Positions 45,958 through 55,427 of a stretch of 64,000 nt of DNA are shown one piece after another. This stretch comes from Flavobacteriia bacterium (GTDB taxonomy: Bacteria; Bacteroidota; Bacteroidia; Flavobacteriales_D; Crocinitomicaceae). The notes under the pieces were generated by a model. That model ran no database searches, was not told the origin of the DNA, and was given only the letters and a program-made list of their open reading frames with translations. The stretch spans positions 62,001 through 126,000 of the forward strand of contig CANFUT010000002.1 of assembly GCA_947450325.1 (NCBI GenBank). Direction: 5' to 3'. A program made the position numbers and the translations under genes. Position 1 is the first letter of the stretch; each line of letters opens with the position of its first letter.

Positions 45958-45965
45958 TATCTTTG
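45958..45965 (+). promoter_or_regulatory. -7 promoter box of the ABC-F gene
   Basis: TATCTTTG, an exact TAnnTTTG match, 20 bases before the ATG. Confidence 0.55.
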
Positions 45966-45985
45966 CCGCTTCAAATTAATAGAAT

Positions 45986-47620
45986 ATGATTTCAATAGAT
46001 GCTTTGGGCGTTGAGTTTAGCGGAAAAACATTGTTTAGTGATGTTTCTTTTGTTATCAACGAAAATGATAAAATCGCCTTGATGGGAAAAAATGGTGCTG
46101 GAAAATCTACACTTTTGAAGATTTTGGCTGGTATCAATAAACCCACCACAGGAAGTGTTTCTGCACCAAAGGATTTCATCATTTCTTATTTGCCACAACA
46201 TTTATTGACGGAAGACAATGCGACCGTTTTTGAAGAAACAAGCAAAGCTTTCGCATCAATTTTTGCTATGCGAGACGAGATTGAAGCCTTAAATACAGAA
46301 TTGACTGTCCGCACTGATTATGATTCTGACGATTATTACAAAATCATCGAAAAAGTTTCAGAATTAAGCGAAAAATATTATTCGATTGAAGAAATCAATT
46401 ACGAAGCTGAAGTAGAAAAAGTACTCATTGGAATGGGATTTTTGCGTTCAGATTTCACCCGTCCAACTTCAGAATTTAGCGGTGGATGGAGAATGCGCAT
46501 CGAGTTGGCAAAAATTTTATTGCAAAAACCAGATTTGATTTTACTCGATGAGCCAACGAATCACATGGACATTGAATCGATTCAATGGTTGGAAGATTTT
46601 TTGGTAAACAGTGCCAAAGCAGTTGTGGTGATTTCACATGATAGAACATTCGTAAACAACATCACTACCCGCACAATTGAGGTAACGATGGGAAGAATTT
46701 ACGACTACAAAGTGAATTATTCTCGTTACTTAGAATTGCGCAAGGAACGCCGCGAACAACAGCAAAAACAATGGGAAGAGCAACAACGAATCATTGCCGA
46801 TAACACCGAATTCATCGAAAGATTTAAAGGAACGTATTCCAAAACTTTGCAAGTGCAATCGCGGGTGAAAATGCTGGAAAAAATGGTCTTGGTGGAAGTG
46901 GACGAAGTCGATAATTCTTCCCTTAGATTAAAGTTTCCGCCAGCACCGCGTTCGGGAAATTATCCTGTGGTTGTGAGTGAACTTTCGAAATCTTACGGCG
47001 ATCACACAGTTTTCAAAAATGCTTCTTTGACCATCGAGCGAGGACAAAAAATTGCTTTTGTGGGTCGAAACGGAGAAGGAAAATCTACCTTGGTGAAGGC
47101 CATTATGAAAGAAATTGATTTTCAAGGAAGTTTGGAATTGGGTCACAATGTACAAATCGGCTATTTTGCCCAAAATCAAGCATCTTTATTGGATGAAACC
47201 TTGACCGTTTTTGAAACAATCGATCACGCCGCTGAAGGAGATGTGCGCAACAAAATCAAAGATATTTTGGGCGCTTTCATGTTTGGTGGTGACAATTCAA
47301 CCAAAAAAGTAAAAGTGCTTTCCGGTGGAGAAAAAACCCGTTTGGCGATGATCAAATTGTTGCTGCAACCAGTTAATCTGTTGATTTTAGATGAGCCAAC
47401 AAATCATCTAGACATGAAAACCAAAGACATTATCAAAGATGCGTTGAAGGATTTTGACGGAACATTGATTTTAGTTTCTCACGACCGTGATTTCTTGGAT
47501 GGCTTGGCTACAAAGGTCGTAGAATTTGGCAATCAACGTGTGAAAGAACACTTGGAAGACATCAACGAATTCTTGGTGCGTAAGAAAATGGAGAATTTGA
47601 GAGAGATAGAAAAAAAATAA
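45986..47620 (+). CDS. ABC-F family ATPase
   Basis: 544 residues with two ATP-binding cassettes and no membrane domain. Walker A motifs GKNGAGKST (near residue 36) and GRNGEGKST (near 357); signature motifs FSGGWRMR and LSGGEKTR; Walker B LLDEPTNH and LILDEPTNH. Between the cassettes lies the basic linker typical of ABC-F proteins (RREQQQKQWEEQQRI). ABC-F proteins act on the ribosome, as translation factors (EttA, Uup, YkpA type) or antibiotic-resistance factors; which one cannot be told from sequence alone. Confidence 0.93.
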   Translation: MISIDALGVEFSGKTLFSDVSFVINENDKIALMGKNGAGKSTLLKILAGINKPTTGSVSAPKDFIISYLPQHLLTEDNATVFEETSKAFASIFAMRDEIEALNTELTVRTDYDSDDYYKIIEKVSELSEKYYSIEEINYEAEVEKVLIGMGFLRSDFTRPTSEFSGGWRMRIELAKILLQKPDLILLDEPTNHMDIESIQWLEDFLVNSAKAVVVISHDRTFVNNITTRTIEVTMGRIYDYKVNYSRYLELRKERREQQQKQWEEQQRIIADNTEFIERFKGTYSKTLQVQSRVKMLEKMVLVEVDEVDNSSLRLKFPPAPRSGNYPVVVSELSKSYGDHTVFKNASLTIERGQKIAFVGRNGEGKSTLVKAIMKEIDFQGSLELGHNVQIGYFAQNQASLLDETLTVFETIDHAAEGDVRNKIKDILGAFMFGGDNSTKKVKVLSGGEKTRLAMIKLLLQPVNLLILDEPTNHLDMKTKDIIKDALKDFDGTLILVSHDRDFLDGLATKVVEFGNQRVKEHLEDINEFLVRKKMENLREIEKK

Positions 47621-47703
47621 ATTTGGCTTAATTCTTGTCTTTTCGTAATTTAGTATTCAATTATTGATTTTTACAAAGTAAAAACCACTTAAAAATTTTA
47701 ATT

Positions 47704-48549
47704 ATGAAGAAGTTTCTTTTGATTTCATCTCTTGTTACAAGTGTTTTCTTTTTGAATTCTTGTTTAAAGAAAAAGTACGATAACAGCAGTGCGCCAAAAA
47801 CCAATGCCATCGTTGAAAATGCTTTTGACGAGATGACCAACATGACAGATCAGGCGATTACAGGAAATATGATTTTCTACAAAAGCGGAAAAGTGACGGT
47901 TTATGATTTGGCAAATGCTGAAAATACAGTGATTGAAAAAGCTGCTTGCAGCGTTATCATTACGATTGATACTTTAAGTTCTCCAAAATCAATCACAATC
48001 GATTGGGGAAATACCAATTGTGATTGCAACGACGGCAAACAAAGAAGAGGAAAAATCATCACCACTTTTACAGGTTCATACTATGCGCAAGGAACTGTAA
48101 TTACACACACACCAGTTGATTATTACGTGAATAACAACAAATTGGAAGGGACGAAAACAATCACCAATATGGGAGCAAATGTTAGCGGACAACCATATTA
48201 CAATGTTGAAATTAATGGTCTTGCAACATTATCTACTGGTGAAGTTGTAAATTATACTTCGTCAAGAGTTCGAACTTTTACTGCTGGATACAATACGCAT
48301 TTGAATTTTTGGGATGATGAATACGATATCACAGGAACTGCAAACGCAACAGTTGTAAATGGTGATGGATACGAAGCGCACACAACGGCTCCATTGCACA
48401 TCAAAGTGGGTTGTGGCTATATCACGCAAGGAACTTTAGAAATTACGCCAACAGGAAAACCAGTGCGTGTGATTGATTATGGGTCTGGAACTTGTGATGG
48501 TACATTTACCATTACAATCAACGGACATACTTACACGATTAACGGTTAA
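47704..48549 (+). CDS. Lipoprotein, hypothetical
   Basis: 281 residues with a lipobox (FLNSC at residue 20). The rest looks beta-strand rich, with GNTNCDCNDGKQRRGKI near the middle and a C-terminal cysteine pair (GCGYITQGT, GTCDGTFTI) that may form disulfides in the envelope. No known domain. It stands alone between the ABC-F gene and an intrinsic terminator. Confidence 0.75.
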   Translation: MKKFLLISSLVTSVFFLNSCLKKKYDNSSAPKTNAIVENAFDEMTNMTDQAITGNMIFYKSGKVTVYDLANAENTVIEKAACSVIITIDTLSSPKSITIDWGNTNCDCNDGKQRRGKIITTFTGSYYAQGTVITHTPVDYYVNNNKLEGTKTITNMGANVSGQPYYNVEINGLATLSTGEVVNYTSSRVRTFTAGYNTHLNFWDDEYDITGTANATVVNGDGYEAHTTAPLHIKVGCGYITQGTLEITPTGKPVRVIDYGSGTCDGTFTITINGHTYTING

Positions 48550-48567
48550 GAAAAACGATATAAAATT

Positions 48568-48600
48568 AAAAAAACCAGCATCAAAAGTGCTGGTTTTTCT
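48568..48600. terminator. Intrinsic terminator, possibly bidirectional
   Basis: AAACCAGCA and TGCTGGTTT pair around a short loop, with A- and T-runs on either side, between the convergent lipoprotein and SCO1-like genes. Confidence 0.85.
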
Positions 48601-48632
48601 TTATTCTAAAGTTTCAAAAAGTTTTTGTTTTA

Positions 48633-49298
48633 TTATTTCTTTTCTGCCAAAACTACATCGATATCGTGAATTAAACGATCAACATCCTTTGCGCTAGTTC
48701 CATCATAATACCCTCTGATTCTTAGTAATTTATCCACCAAAACGAAATTGTTGGTGTGAATAAAATCACTTCCTGCATCACCTAAGTTTTCTGCTTCAGC
48801 TGGTTTCAATATAAAAAATGATTTTCTCGCCAAACTGTATAAATCCTTTTTTGCTCCAGTTAAAAAATGCCATTGACCTTTCTCTGCACCGTGTCCTTCT
48901 GCATACATTTTCATTTGCGCCACAGAATCCACTTCAGGATCTACTGTAAAACTCAAAATTTTAAAATCTGGGTTTTTCAAAAAAGCTTTTTGAACGCGTT
49001 GCATTTGCACGTTCATCTTTGGACAAATCGTGCCACAAGTTGTGAAGAAATATTCTGCAACAAACACTTTCCCTTTCACATCTTTCAAACCAATTTTTTG
49101 ATTGTCCTGATTCAAAAATTCAAAATTCCCAATTCTGTGACCAAAGCCTTTTCTAATTACGCTAGAATCCACCATTTCTGAAGAAACGTCAACAGGATTA
49201 ATTACCGGAAGTTCATCTTGATGATCTTTGGGTTTTAAGATAAAATATCCTAAAGTGGTTGCCGCTAAAAAGATGACAAAAATGATAAAAACACGCAT
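48633..49298 (-). CDS. SCO1/SenC family protein
   Basis: 221 residues with an N-terminal membrane anchor (residues 3-20). The thioredoxin-like SCO domain has the copper-binding pair Cys-x3-Cys in TTCGTICPK and a distal His in DFIHTNNFVL. SCO proteins deliver copper to cytochrome c oxidase Cu-A, or act as thiol reductases. No oxidase gene is nearby. Confidence 0.93.
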   Translation of the reverse strand: MRVFIIFVIFLAATTLGYFILKPKDHQDELPVINPVDVSSEMVDSSVIRKGFGHRIGNFEFLNQDNQKIGLKDVKGKVFVAEYFFTTCGTICPKMNVQMQRVQKAFLKNPDFKILSFTVDPEVDSVAQMKMYAEGHGAEKGQWHFLTGAKKDLYSLARKSFFILKPAEAENLGDAGSDFIHTNNFVLVDKLLRIRGYYDGTSAKDVDRLIHDIDVVLAEKK

Positions 49299-49381
49299 GT
49301 TATTTTTGTTGTAAAGTTAGTGAATGTTTGAATGTCAATTTTTAAAAAAAACAAAAAACTGATATAATTCAGTCCTTGAAA

Positions 49382-50080
49382 TTACCTGCTCACCACATGA
49401 AAACAAGTTTGCCATCTTTCGTGAGTTGCCCAACATTTTTCTTCGTTGCGTAATTCAAAAATACTTTGTGCTAAGATTTCCTTCAAATATTCAAATTCTG
49501 CTGCGCTTAGCTTCTTTGGATTATCAAATTCATCGTAACTGATATCGAAAGATGTACCATGCAAGTGCGAACTGTATTTGATGGCATTTCGATTTCTTTT
49601 TCTTAATCTGGTGATGGAACTCACGGTGCGTAGCAAAGAAGTGACAATAAATTTAGTCTTCTTCAAATGCGTATTCTTCAATTTTTGATGAAATTTCTCA
49701 CCAATTTCATTCAATAAATCAGCACTTTTAACCGTTAGAAATGGATAACTGTAATACATCGTATCTAGCAAATAATGGCGATTATTTTCAATCAAAACCA
49801 ATTTTCCAGAATCGATTTTAGGCTTGATTTCTCTGTAATATTTTAAAATGCCAATTCCACTTAAGTATGATTGCTCTAAGTAGTTTCGAACGCTGTCGTT
49901 TAGTTGATTAGCGTGTGTCACATATTCCTCGCATGAATCTGGCAACAAGGAAATGGCTTCACTTTTTGATTTTTGAATATTTCGGGTAGAAAAATGTGGT
50001 CGTGCAAAAAACAAAATCAAGGCAATAATTTCGATCGAAATAATTAATAAAAATATGATTCTTAATATCTTTTTCAACAC
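49382..50080 (-). CDS. DUF5715 family protein
   Basis: 232 residues with an N-terminal membrane anchor (residues 5-27). The C-terminal half has SLLRTVSSITRLRKRNRNA and HLHGTSFDISYD, the latter resembling the metal-binding core of M15/VanY-like peptidases, a likely reason to suspect cell-wall work; catalysis is inference. The start is GTG at 50080, six bases after the stop of the FeoB-associated small protein gene, so it may belong to the feo transcript. Confidence 0.78.
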   Translation of the reverse strand: MLKKILRIIFLLIISIEIIALILFFARPHFSTRNIQKSKSEAISLLPDSCEEYVTHANQLNDSVRNYLEQSYLSGIGILKYYREIKPKIDSGKLVLIENNRHYLLDTMYYSYPFLTVKSADLLNEIGEKFHQKLKNTHLKKTKFIVTSLLRTVSSITRLRKRNRNAIKYSSHLHGTSFDISYDEFDNPKKLSAAEFEYLKEILAQSIFELRNEEKCWATHERWQTCFHVVSR

Positions 50081-50086
50081 GAATCC

Positions 50087-50227
50087 TTATTTTAAATCTT
50101 CCGCAGCTTTTGAAAATGCGCAACCTTCACAATTGCTCTTCTTGGAAAAAAATGCTTTGTAAGCTTTTAAACCGAGGTAAAGCAAAGCCGCTGAAACTGT
50201 AATGATGACTAAAATTGTTTGCATCAT
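50087..50227 (-). CDS. FeoB-associated Cys-rich small membrane protein
   Basis: 46 residues: a hydrophobic membrane segment (TILVIITVSAALLYLGL, residues 4-20), a short basic stretch, then CEGC near residue 33 and a charged end. This size and arrangement match the FeoB-associated Cys-rich membrane proteins (FeoC-like position) that occur next to feoB in Bacteroidota. The ATG overlaps the feoB stop as ATGA. Its role in iron transport is inferred from context. Confidence 0.82.
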   Translation of the reverse strand: MMQTILVIITVSAALLYLGLKAYKAFFSKKSNCEGCAFSKAAEDLK

Positions 50228-52188
50228 GAAAATAGTTTAAAGACGATAAAACTAGCGAAATAAGCCAAAGTTCCCATATATAAAATTTGAATCAATGGCC
50301 ATTTCCAGGATTTGGTTTCTCTTTTTACAATTGCCAATGTCGCCATGCATTGCATCGCATACACATAGAAAACCATCAAGGATAATCCTGCCGCCAAAGA
50401 GTAAACGGGTTTTCCGTCCGACCATTTTTCTGCGCGCATTTTTTGAATTAAACCTAGATTTGTTTCACCATCATCTTGAACACTATAAATGGTTGCCATT
50501 GAACCCACAAAAACTTCTCTTGCGGCAAATGAAGTAAGGAGTGAAATTCCAATTTTCCAATCATAACCAATTGGTTTAATGACAGGTTCAATCGTTTTTC
50601 CTAAGATTCCCATGTAGGAATTTTCCAATTTTGCGTTTTTGACATCCAATTCATACGCTTCCATTTGAGGACCAGATTTTTGTACCGGTTTTTCGATTTT
50701 TTGAACTGCTTTTTCAATTCGATCACCAGGACCGAAACTAGCCATCGCCCACAAAATGATAGATACTGCTAGAATTACTTTCCCAGCGTCAAAAATGAAA
50801 ATTTTGATTTTCTCAAACAAACTGATGAAAACATTTCCCCAACGTGGAGCTTTAAAATCAGGTAATTCCAACATTAGAATGCTTGCTTCATTTGACTTGA
50901 TAAGCCATTTCATCACCAGTGAAACCAGCAATGCGGAAATTAATCCCAAGGCATACAAACTGAAAAGCACCAATCCTTGCAGATTCAAAAATCCCAGCAC
51001 TTTTTGTGATGGAATAACCAAAGCGATTAACAATGTATAAACTGGAATTCTTGCGCTACAACTCATCAAAGGTGCAACCATGATGGTGATTAATCTTTCC
51101 TTCCAATTGGAAATGGTTCGTGTTGCCATGATGCCAGGAATTGCGCATGCAGCACTAGAAAGTAGCGGAACAACACTTTTTCCATTCAGTCCAAAAGGAC
51201 GCATCAAACGATCCATGATGAATACAACACGTGACATGTATCCCGTTTCTTCCAAAATGCCCAAACACAGAAAAAGCAAAGCAATTTGGGGAATGAAAAT
51301 GATGACGCCACCTAAACCTGGCACAATTCCTTGTGAAAGTAAATCAGTAAATAATCCAGCAGGAAGTTTGGCTTGAATATTTTCGCTCAAGGTTCCAAAA
51401 ACACCATCAATCATATCCATTGGATAGCTCGCCAAAGAAAAGATAAGTTGAAAAAGTAGTAACAAAATTGAAGCAAAAATCAAATAACCAAAAACAGGAT
51501 GTATCAGGACTTTATCGAACTTACTGACTTTGAATTGTTTTTTATTGTCGTCTTGTAGAATAATTTTGGAAATGAGCTCCTTGATAAACTGATACCGTTT
51601 ATTTGTTTCAAGCGTTTGATTGTCGGAATTTGATTCAGAATGGATGTCATATTCAGGAATGATTGCTTGAAATTGCTCGCAATCAAATCCTTTTTCAATA
51701 TTTTCAATGATTCGATTGATTCCCGTGCCAATTCTGGCATTGGTTTCCACAACAGGTACATTTGGAAATCTACTGTGAAATACTTCGTGATTGAATTTTT
51801 TTCCTGATTTGAATGCAACATCTGACATGTTCAAAACCAACATTACAGGAATTTGAAGATCATAAACTTGCGTAAAAAGCAATAAATTTCGTTCTAAATT
51901 AGATGCATCAACAACTACAATTAAAGCCTCTGGATGGTCTGGATGATTTTTATTTTTTAATACATCTAATACAACTTGTTCGTCCTTCGATCTTGGATAA
52001 ATGCTGTATGTTCCTGGTAAATCAATGATTTCAACGGTAGTTTCGGAAAGTTTAAGTTTCCCTGATTTTTTGTCAACGGTCACGCCAGGAAAATTTCCAA
52101 CATGTTGGTTCAACCCAGTCAATCTATTGAAAATAGATGTTTTACCAGTGTTGGGGTTTCCAATTAACGCGATTTTTTGAAACTTCAT
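50224..52188 (-). CDS. feoB: Ferrous iron transporter FeoB
   Basis: 654 residues. The N-terminal G domain carries GNPNTGKTS (G1, residues 10-18), DLPGTYS (G3), NMSD (G4), and the C-terminal part is the membrane domain with about ten segments and the Gate motifs (RVVFIMDRLMRPFGLNGKSVVPLL; a second Gate region with FAAREVFVGSMA near 560). It imports Fe2+ across the inner membrane. It follows feoA and precedes the small Cys-rich protein, with a four-base overlap. Confidence 0.96.
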   Translation of the reverse strand: MKFQKIALIGNPNTGKTSIFNRLTGLNQHVGNFPGVTVDKKSGKLKLSETTVEIIDLPGTYSIYPRSKDEQVVLDVLKNKNHPDHPEALIVVVDASNLERNLLLFTQVYDLQIPVMLVLNMSDVAFKSGKKFNHEVFHSRFPNVPVVETNARIGTGINRIIENIEKGFDCEQFQAIIPEYDIHSESNSDNQTLETNKRYQFIKELISKIILQDDNKKQFKVSKFDKVLIHPVFGYLIFASILLLLFQLIFSLASYPMDMIDGVFGTLSENIQAKLPAGLFTDLLSQGIVPGLGGVIIFIPQIALLFLCLGILEETGYMSRVVFIMDRLMRPFGLNGKSVVPLLSSAACAIPGIMATRTISNWKERLITIMVAPLMSCSARIPVYTLLIALVIPSQKVLGFLNLQGLVLFSLYALGLISALLVSLVMKWLIKSNEASILMLELPDFKAPRWGNVFISLFEKIKIFIFDAGKVILAVSIILWAMASFGPGDRIEKAVQKIEKPVQKSGPQMEAYELDVKNAKLENSYMGILGKTIEPVIKPIGYDWKIGISLLTSFAAREVFVGSMATIYSVQDDGETNLGLIQKMRAEKWSDGKPVYSLAAGLSLMVFYVYAMQCMATLAIVKRETKSWKWPLIQILYMGTLAYFASFIVFKLFS

Positions 52189-52222
52189 TGTTTACAAAAA
52201 TAGGAAGTTTTTAAAGAATAGA

Positions 52223-52444
52223 CTAAATCACTTCAACCAAACTGGCTTCATTCAAACGCAAAGAAAGGACATAACCATTGATATTAACAGCGATTGGATC
52301 ACCGAATGGAGCTTTAAACAAAACTTCCACTTCTTGACCACTGTACAAACCCATTTCAAGCAATTTGGAAGAAATTTCAGATACAATCAAATTCTTGACT
52401 TTAACTTTGCTTCCAAGTGCGATATTTGCTAGTGTTTGACTCAA
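52223..52444 (-). CDS. feoA: Ferrous iron transport protein FeoA
   Basis: 73 residues of SH3-like FeoA fold (LASGSKVKV-like start, LLEMGLYSGQEVEVL, DPIAVNINGYVLSLR, EASLVEVI end). The longer frame of 98 codons has a hydrophobic non-family extension; a TTG at 52444 gives MSQTLANIA, matches the usual 70-80 residue length, and sits 21 bases downstream of a -7 box. FeoA assists FeoB; both are in one operon. Confidence 0.88.
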   Translation of the reverse strand: MSQTLANIALGSKVKVKNLIVSEISSKLLEMGLYSGQEVEVLFKAPFGDPIAVNINGYVLSLRLNEASLVEVI

Positions 52445-52465
52445 TTTAGAATGATTATAAAGGTG

Positions 52466-52473
52466 CAAATTTA
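52466..52473 (-). promoter_or_regulatory. -7 promoter box of the feo operon
   Basis: Minus-strand TAAATTTG, an exact TAnnTTTG match, 21 bases before the chosen feoA TTG. It lies inside the longer reading frame, which supports the shorter start. Confidence 0.5.
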
Positions 52474-52620
52474 CGATAATAAAAGACAGATTTATATACC
52501 ACAAAAAAGGTATTTTCATATTATTTTCACTTTTACATAAAGTAAATTTAACAGTTGTTAATTCTTTAAAAAAGAAGTCAATATATATTTTTTCAAAGTT
52601 GAATTATTTGTTTATTTCAT

Positions 52621-52628
52621 TAACTTTA
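52621..52628 (+). promoter_or_regulatory. -7 promoter box of tpx with -33 TTG
   Basis: TAACTTTA (one base off consensus) preceded by TTG at 52599-52601 with 19 bases between, the expected Bacteroidota spacing. The ATG of tpx is 31 bases further. Confidence 0.55.
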
Positions 52629-52659
52629 GTCCCTATTTATAATTTAACATTTACGTCGT

Positions 52660-53160
52660 ATGGCAACAATTACATTTAAGGGAAGTAACATTAATACATC
52701 TGGAAATTTACCTCAAGTAGGCGATAAAGCTTTGGATTTTAGCTTGGTAAAAGGCGATTTAAGCAATGCTACTTTAGCAGATTTTAAAGGTCAAAAATTA
52801 ATTCTAAACATTTTCCCAAGTGTCGACACTGGAATTTGTGCAGCATCTGTGCGTCATTTTAATCAAGATGCATCGAATTTAGAGAATACAACAGTTTTGT
52901 GTATTTCAAGAGATTTGCCTTTCGCACAAGCTCGTTTCTGTGGAGCAGAGGGTCTAAAAAACGTAGTAATGCTTTCCGATTTCGCAAAAGGTGATTTTGG
53001 TCAAAATTATGGTTTAGAAATTCTAGAAGGTCCATTGAAAAACCTACACGCACGTGCAGTAATTGTATTGGACGAAAACCAAGAAATTATTTACGAAGAA
53101 TTGGTGCCAGAAATAGGGCAAGAGCCAAACTACGAAGCAGCTTTAAACGCAGTGAAATAA
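52660..53160 (+). CDS. tpx: Thiol peroxidase
   Basis: 166 residues, standard length. Peroxidatic Cys60 lies in SVDTGIC and resolving Cys93 in RFCGAEG, the Tpx arrangement; it reduces hydroperoxides, mainly lipid and alkyl ones, with thioredoxin. Two residues around Cys60 differ from the common SxDTPVC (Gly-Ile in place of Pro-Val), which is tolerated in the family. Monocistronic with its own terminator. Confidence 0.94.
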   Translation: MATITFKGSNINTSGNLPQVGDKALDFSLVKGDLSNATLADFKGQKLILNIFPSVDTGICAASVRHFNQDASNLENTTVLCISRDLPFAQARFCGAEGLKNVVMLSDFAKGDFGQNYGLEILEGPLKNLHARAVIVLDENQEIIYEELVPEIGQEPNYEAALNAVK

Positions 53161-53238
53161 TACAAAATTTACATTGAAGTAATATTTGCTTGCTAATCTT
53201 GCACCACAAATAGTGAGTTTTTTGTAAGTTTAGTTTTT

Positions 53239-53276
53239 AAAAATTAGGAAGTAGTTTTCTATTTCCTAATTTTTAT
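53239..53276 (+). terminator. Intrinsic terminator after tpx
   Basis: AAAAATTAGGAA and TTCCTAATTTTT are perfectly complementary (12 bases) around a 12-base loop, with T-rich sequence after it. Confidence 0.85.
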
Positions 53277-53314
53277 ATTTATATGAAATTAATTTGTGTG
53301 ATTCACACAGCTGA

Positions 53315-55357
53315 ATGATGGAATTATTAAATCGTGAACTTAGTTGGTTATCCTTTAATTCTAGGGTTTTACAAGAAACATTGGATACCAAAGTGCCTTT
53401 AGTTGAAAGAATTAGATTCCTTGGAATTTATTCTAACAACATGGATGAATTTTTCAGAGTAAGGGTTGCGAATGTGAAAAGAATGATCTCTTTGAAAGAA
53501 GAAGAAGTTTTTGGATTTGAAGGTAAACCTGCCGATTTGCTAGAAGAAATCAGAAGTGTGGTGATGGATCAACAAAAGCAATTCGAAGCTTCTTACAGAA
53601 ATTTAATTGAAGAATTGAGTCAAAACCAAATCTTTCAGTTAAACGAGACAAAATTGAATAAAGCGCAAACAGAAGAATTGGTTCACTATTTTCACAATGA
53701 TTTAAAACATGCGATTGTTCCAATAATCTTAAAGCCTGAAACTCCTTTTCCTAAATTACATGATAAAAGCATTTATTTGGCTGTCAAATTAAAGACTGCG
53801 AATAAAGGGAAAGAATTTTTTGCTTTGGTTGAAATTCCACCGAATTACGAACGCTTTTACAAAATTGAATATCAAGGAAAGCACTTTTTTATTCTTATTG
53901 ACGATATCATCAGATTAAATCTGGAATCCATTTTCTCCATTTTCTCTTTTGAATCTTTAGAAGCTTACACTTTTAAATTCACGCGAGACGCTGAATTAAA
54001 TTTAGACGATGACATTTCGGTTTCTTTCATTGAAAAAATAGAAAGAAGCTTGAAAATGAGAAAGAAAGGAGAACCAGTCCGTTTTGTTTTTGATCAAAAA
54101 ATGCCTACTGATCTCAAAAATTATTTGCTCAAATCATTGAATTTAAAAGCTGGAATCAACGCTATTCCTGGAGGTCGATATCATAACTTCAAAGATTTCA
54201 GTCGCTTTCCTAATTTTGGGAATAAACACTTGACTTATTCACCGATGCCACCGAATGCGCATCCTGATTTTTTGCAAGTCAAAAGTTTGTTGAAAACGGT
54301 TTTGAATAAAGACATTTTACTTCATTTTCCATATCAAAGATTTGACTATGTGGTTGATATGCTTCGAGAGGCAGCCATTGATCCTAAGGTAAAATCAATC
54401 AAAATCAATATATACCGTGTAGCGAAAGATTCTCAGATCATGAATGCGTTGCTCAATGCGGTAAGTAATGGAAAAGAAGTTATAGTAATCCTAGAACTTC
54501 AAGCCCGTTTTGATGAAGAAAACAACGTTTATTGGGCAGAAAGATTAAAAGAACATGGTGCTAAGGTACTTTATGGAACGCAAGGTTTGAAAGTACATTC
54601 AAAATTGATTTTTATTACCAGGGTTTCTGGTGGAAAAGAACAATTGATTAGCTTTATTGGAACTGGTAATTTCAACGAAAAAACGGCTAAAATCTACACT
54701 GATTTAGGTCTTTTTACTGGCCATGCTGAGATTTGTCAAGAGGTAAAAAGAATTTTCAAGTTGTTGGAAAACAATATACATCGTGGAACATATAAACATT
54801 TGTTGGTTTCTCCTTTTAACAACAGAAGAAAAATTACCAATTTAATTCAAAGAGAAATTGACCATGCAAAAAAGGGGATTAATTCAGGAATCAGCCTTAA
54901 AATCAATAATCTAGTGGATAATAAACTCATTGAAAAATTATATGAGGCGAGCAATGCAGGAGTGAAAATAAAATTACTAGTTAGGGGTGTTTGCTGTTTG
55001 GTACCAGGAATCAAAAATGTAAGTGAAAACATCGAAGTGATTAGTATTGTGAACCGATTTCTAGAACATGCACGTTTCATGATTTTTGAAAATAATAGCA
55101 AGCCTCAATTTTTTATTACTTCCGCAGATTTAATGGAAAGAAATTTAGACAAAAGAATTGAGGTTGGTACTCCAATATTAGATCATTCCATCCAACAAGA
55201 AATTAGATTCATTTTTGACACTCAATGGAAAGATAATCAGAAAGCTAGAATTATCGACAAAAAGCAAAAGAATAAATACCGAAAACCTCATGAAGGCGAA
55301 TCGCTATTTGATTCACAAAATGCGCTGTACGATTTCTATCAGAAAAAATTATATTAA
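53315..55357 (+). CDS. ppk: Polyphosphate kinase 1
   Basis: 680 residues, forming polyphosphate from ATP reversibly. The N-terminal domain starts with LNRELSWLSFN; the two catalytic phospholipase-D-like domains carry the autophosphorylated His in KVHSKLIF (near residue 430) and a second His in FLEHARFM (near 588). The start could be at 53315 or at the next codon, also ATG. The ppx/gppA gene follows 71 bases later, preceded by a near-consensus -7 box of its own (TATCTTCG, about 55399). Confidence 0.96.
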   Translation: MMELLNRELSWLSFNSRVLQETLDTKVPLVERIRFLGIYSNNMDEFFRVRVANVKRMISLKEEEVFGFEGKPADLLEEIRSVVMDQQKQFEASYRNLIEELSQNQIFQLNETKLNKAQTEELVHYFHNDLKHAIVPIILKPETPFPKLHDKSIYLAVKLKTANKGKEFFALVEIPPNYERFYKIEYQGKHFFILIDDIIRLNLESIFSIFSFESLEAYTFKFTRDAELNLDDDISVSFIEKIERSLKMRKKGEPVRFVFDQKMPTDLKNYLLKSLNLKAGINAIPGGRYHNFKDFSRFPNFGNKHLTYSPMPPNAHPDFLQVKSLLKTVLNKDILLHFPYQRFDYVVDMLREAAIDPKVKSIKINIYRVAKDSQIMNALLNAVSNGKEVIVILELQARFDEENNVYWAERLKEHGAKVLYGTQGLKVHSKLIFITRVSGGKEQLISFIGTGNFNEKTAKIYTDLGLFTGHAEICQEVKRIFKLLENNIHRGTYKHLLVSPFNNRRKITNLIQREIDHAKKGINSGISLKINNLVDNKLIEKLYEASNAGVKIKLLVRGVCCLVPGIKNVSENIEVISIVNRFLEHARFMIFENNSKPQFFITSADLMERNLDKRIEVGTPILDHSIQQEIRFIFDTQWKDNQKARIIDKKQKNKYRKPHEGESLFDSQNALYDFYQKKLY

Positions 55358-55427
55358 GTTGACATTTTCTAAGCAATCCTAGTTCTTTTAAATTTGACTA
55401 TCTTCGGCACCTGTAATTCATGAAGAA

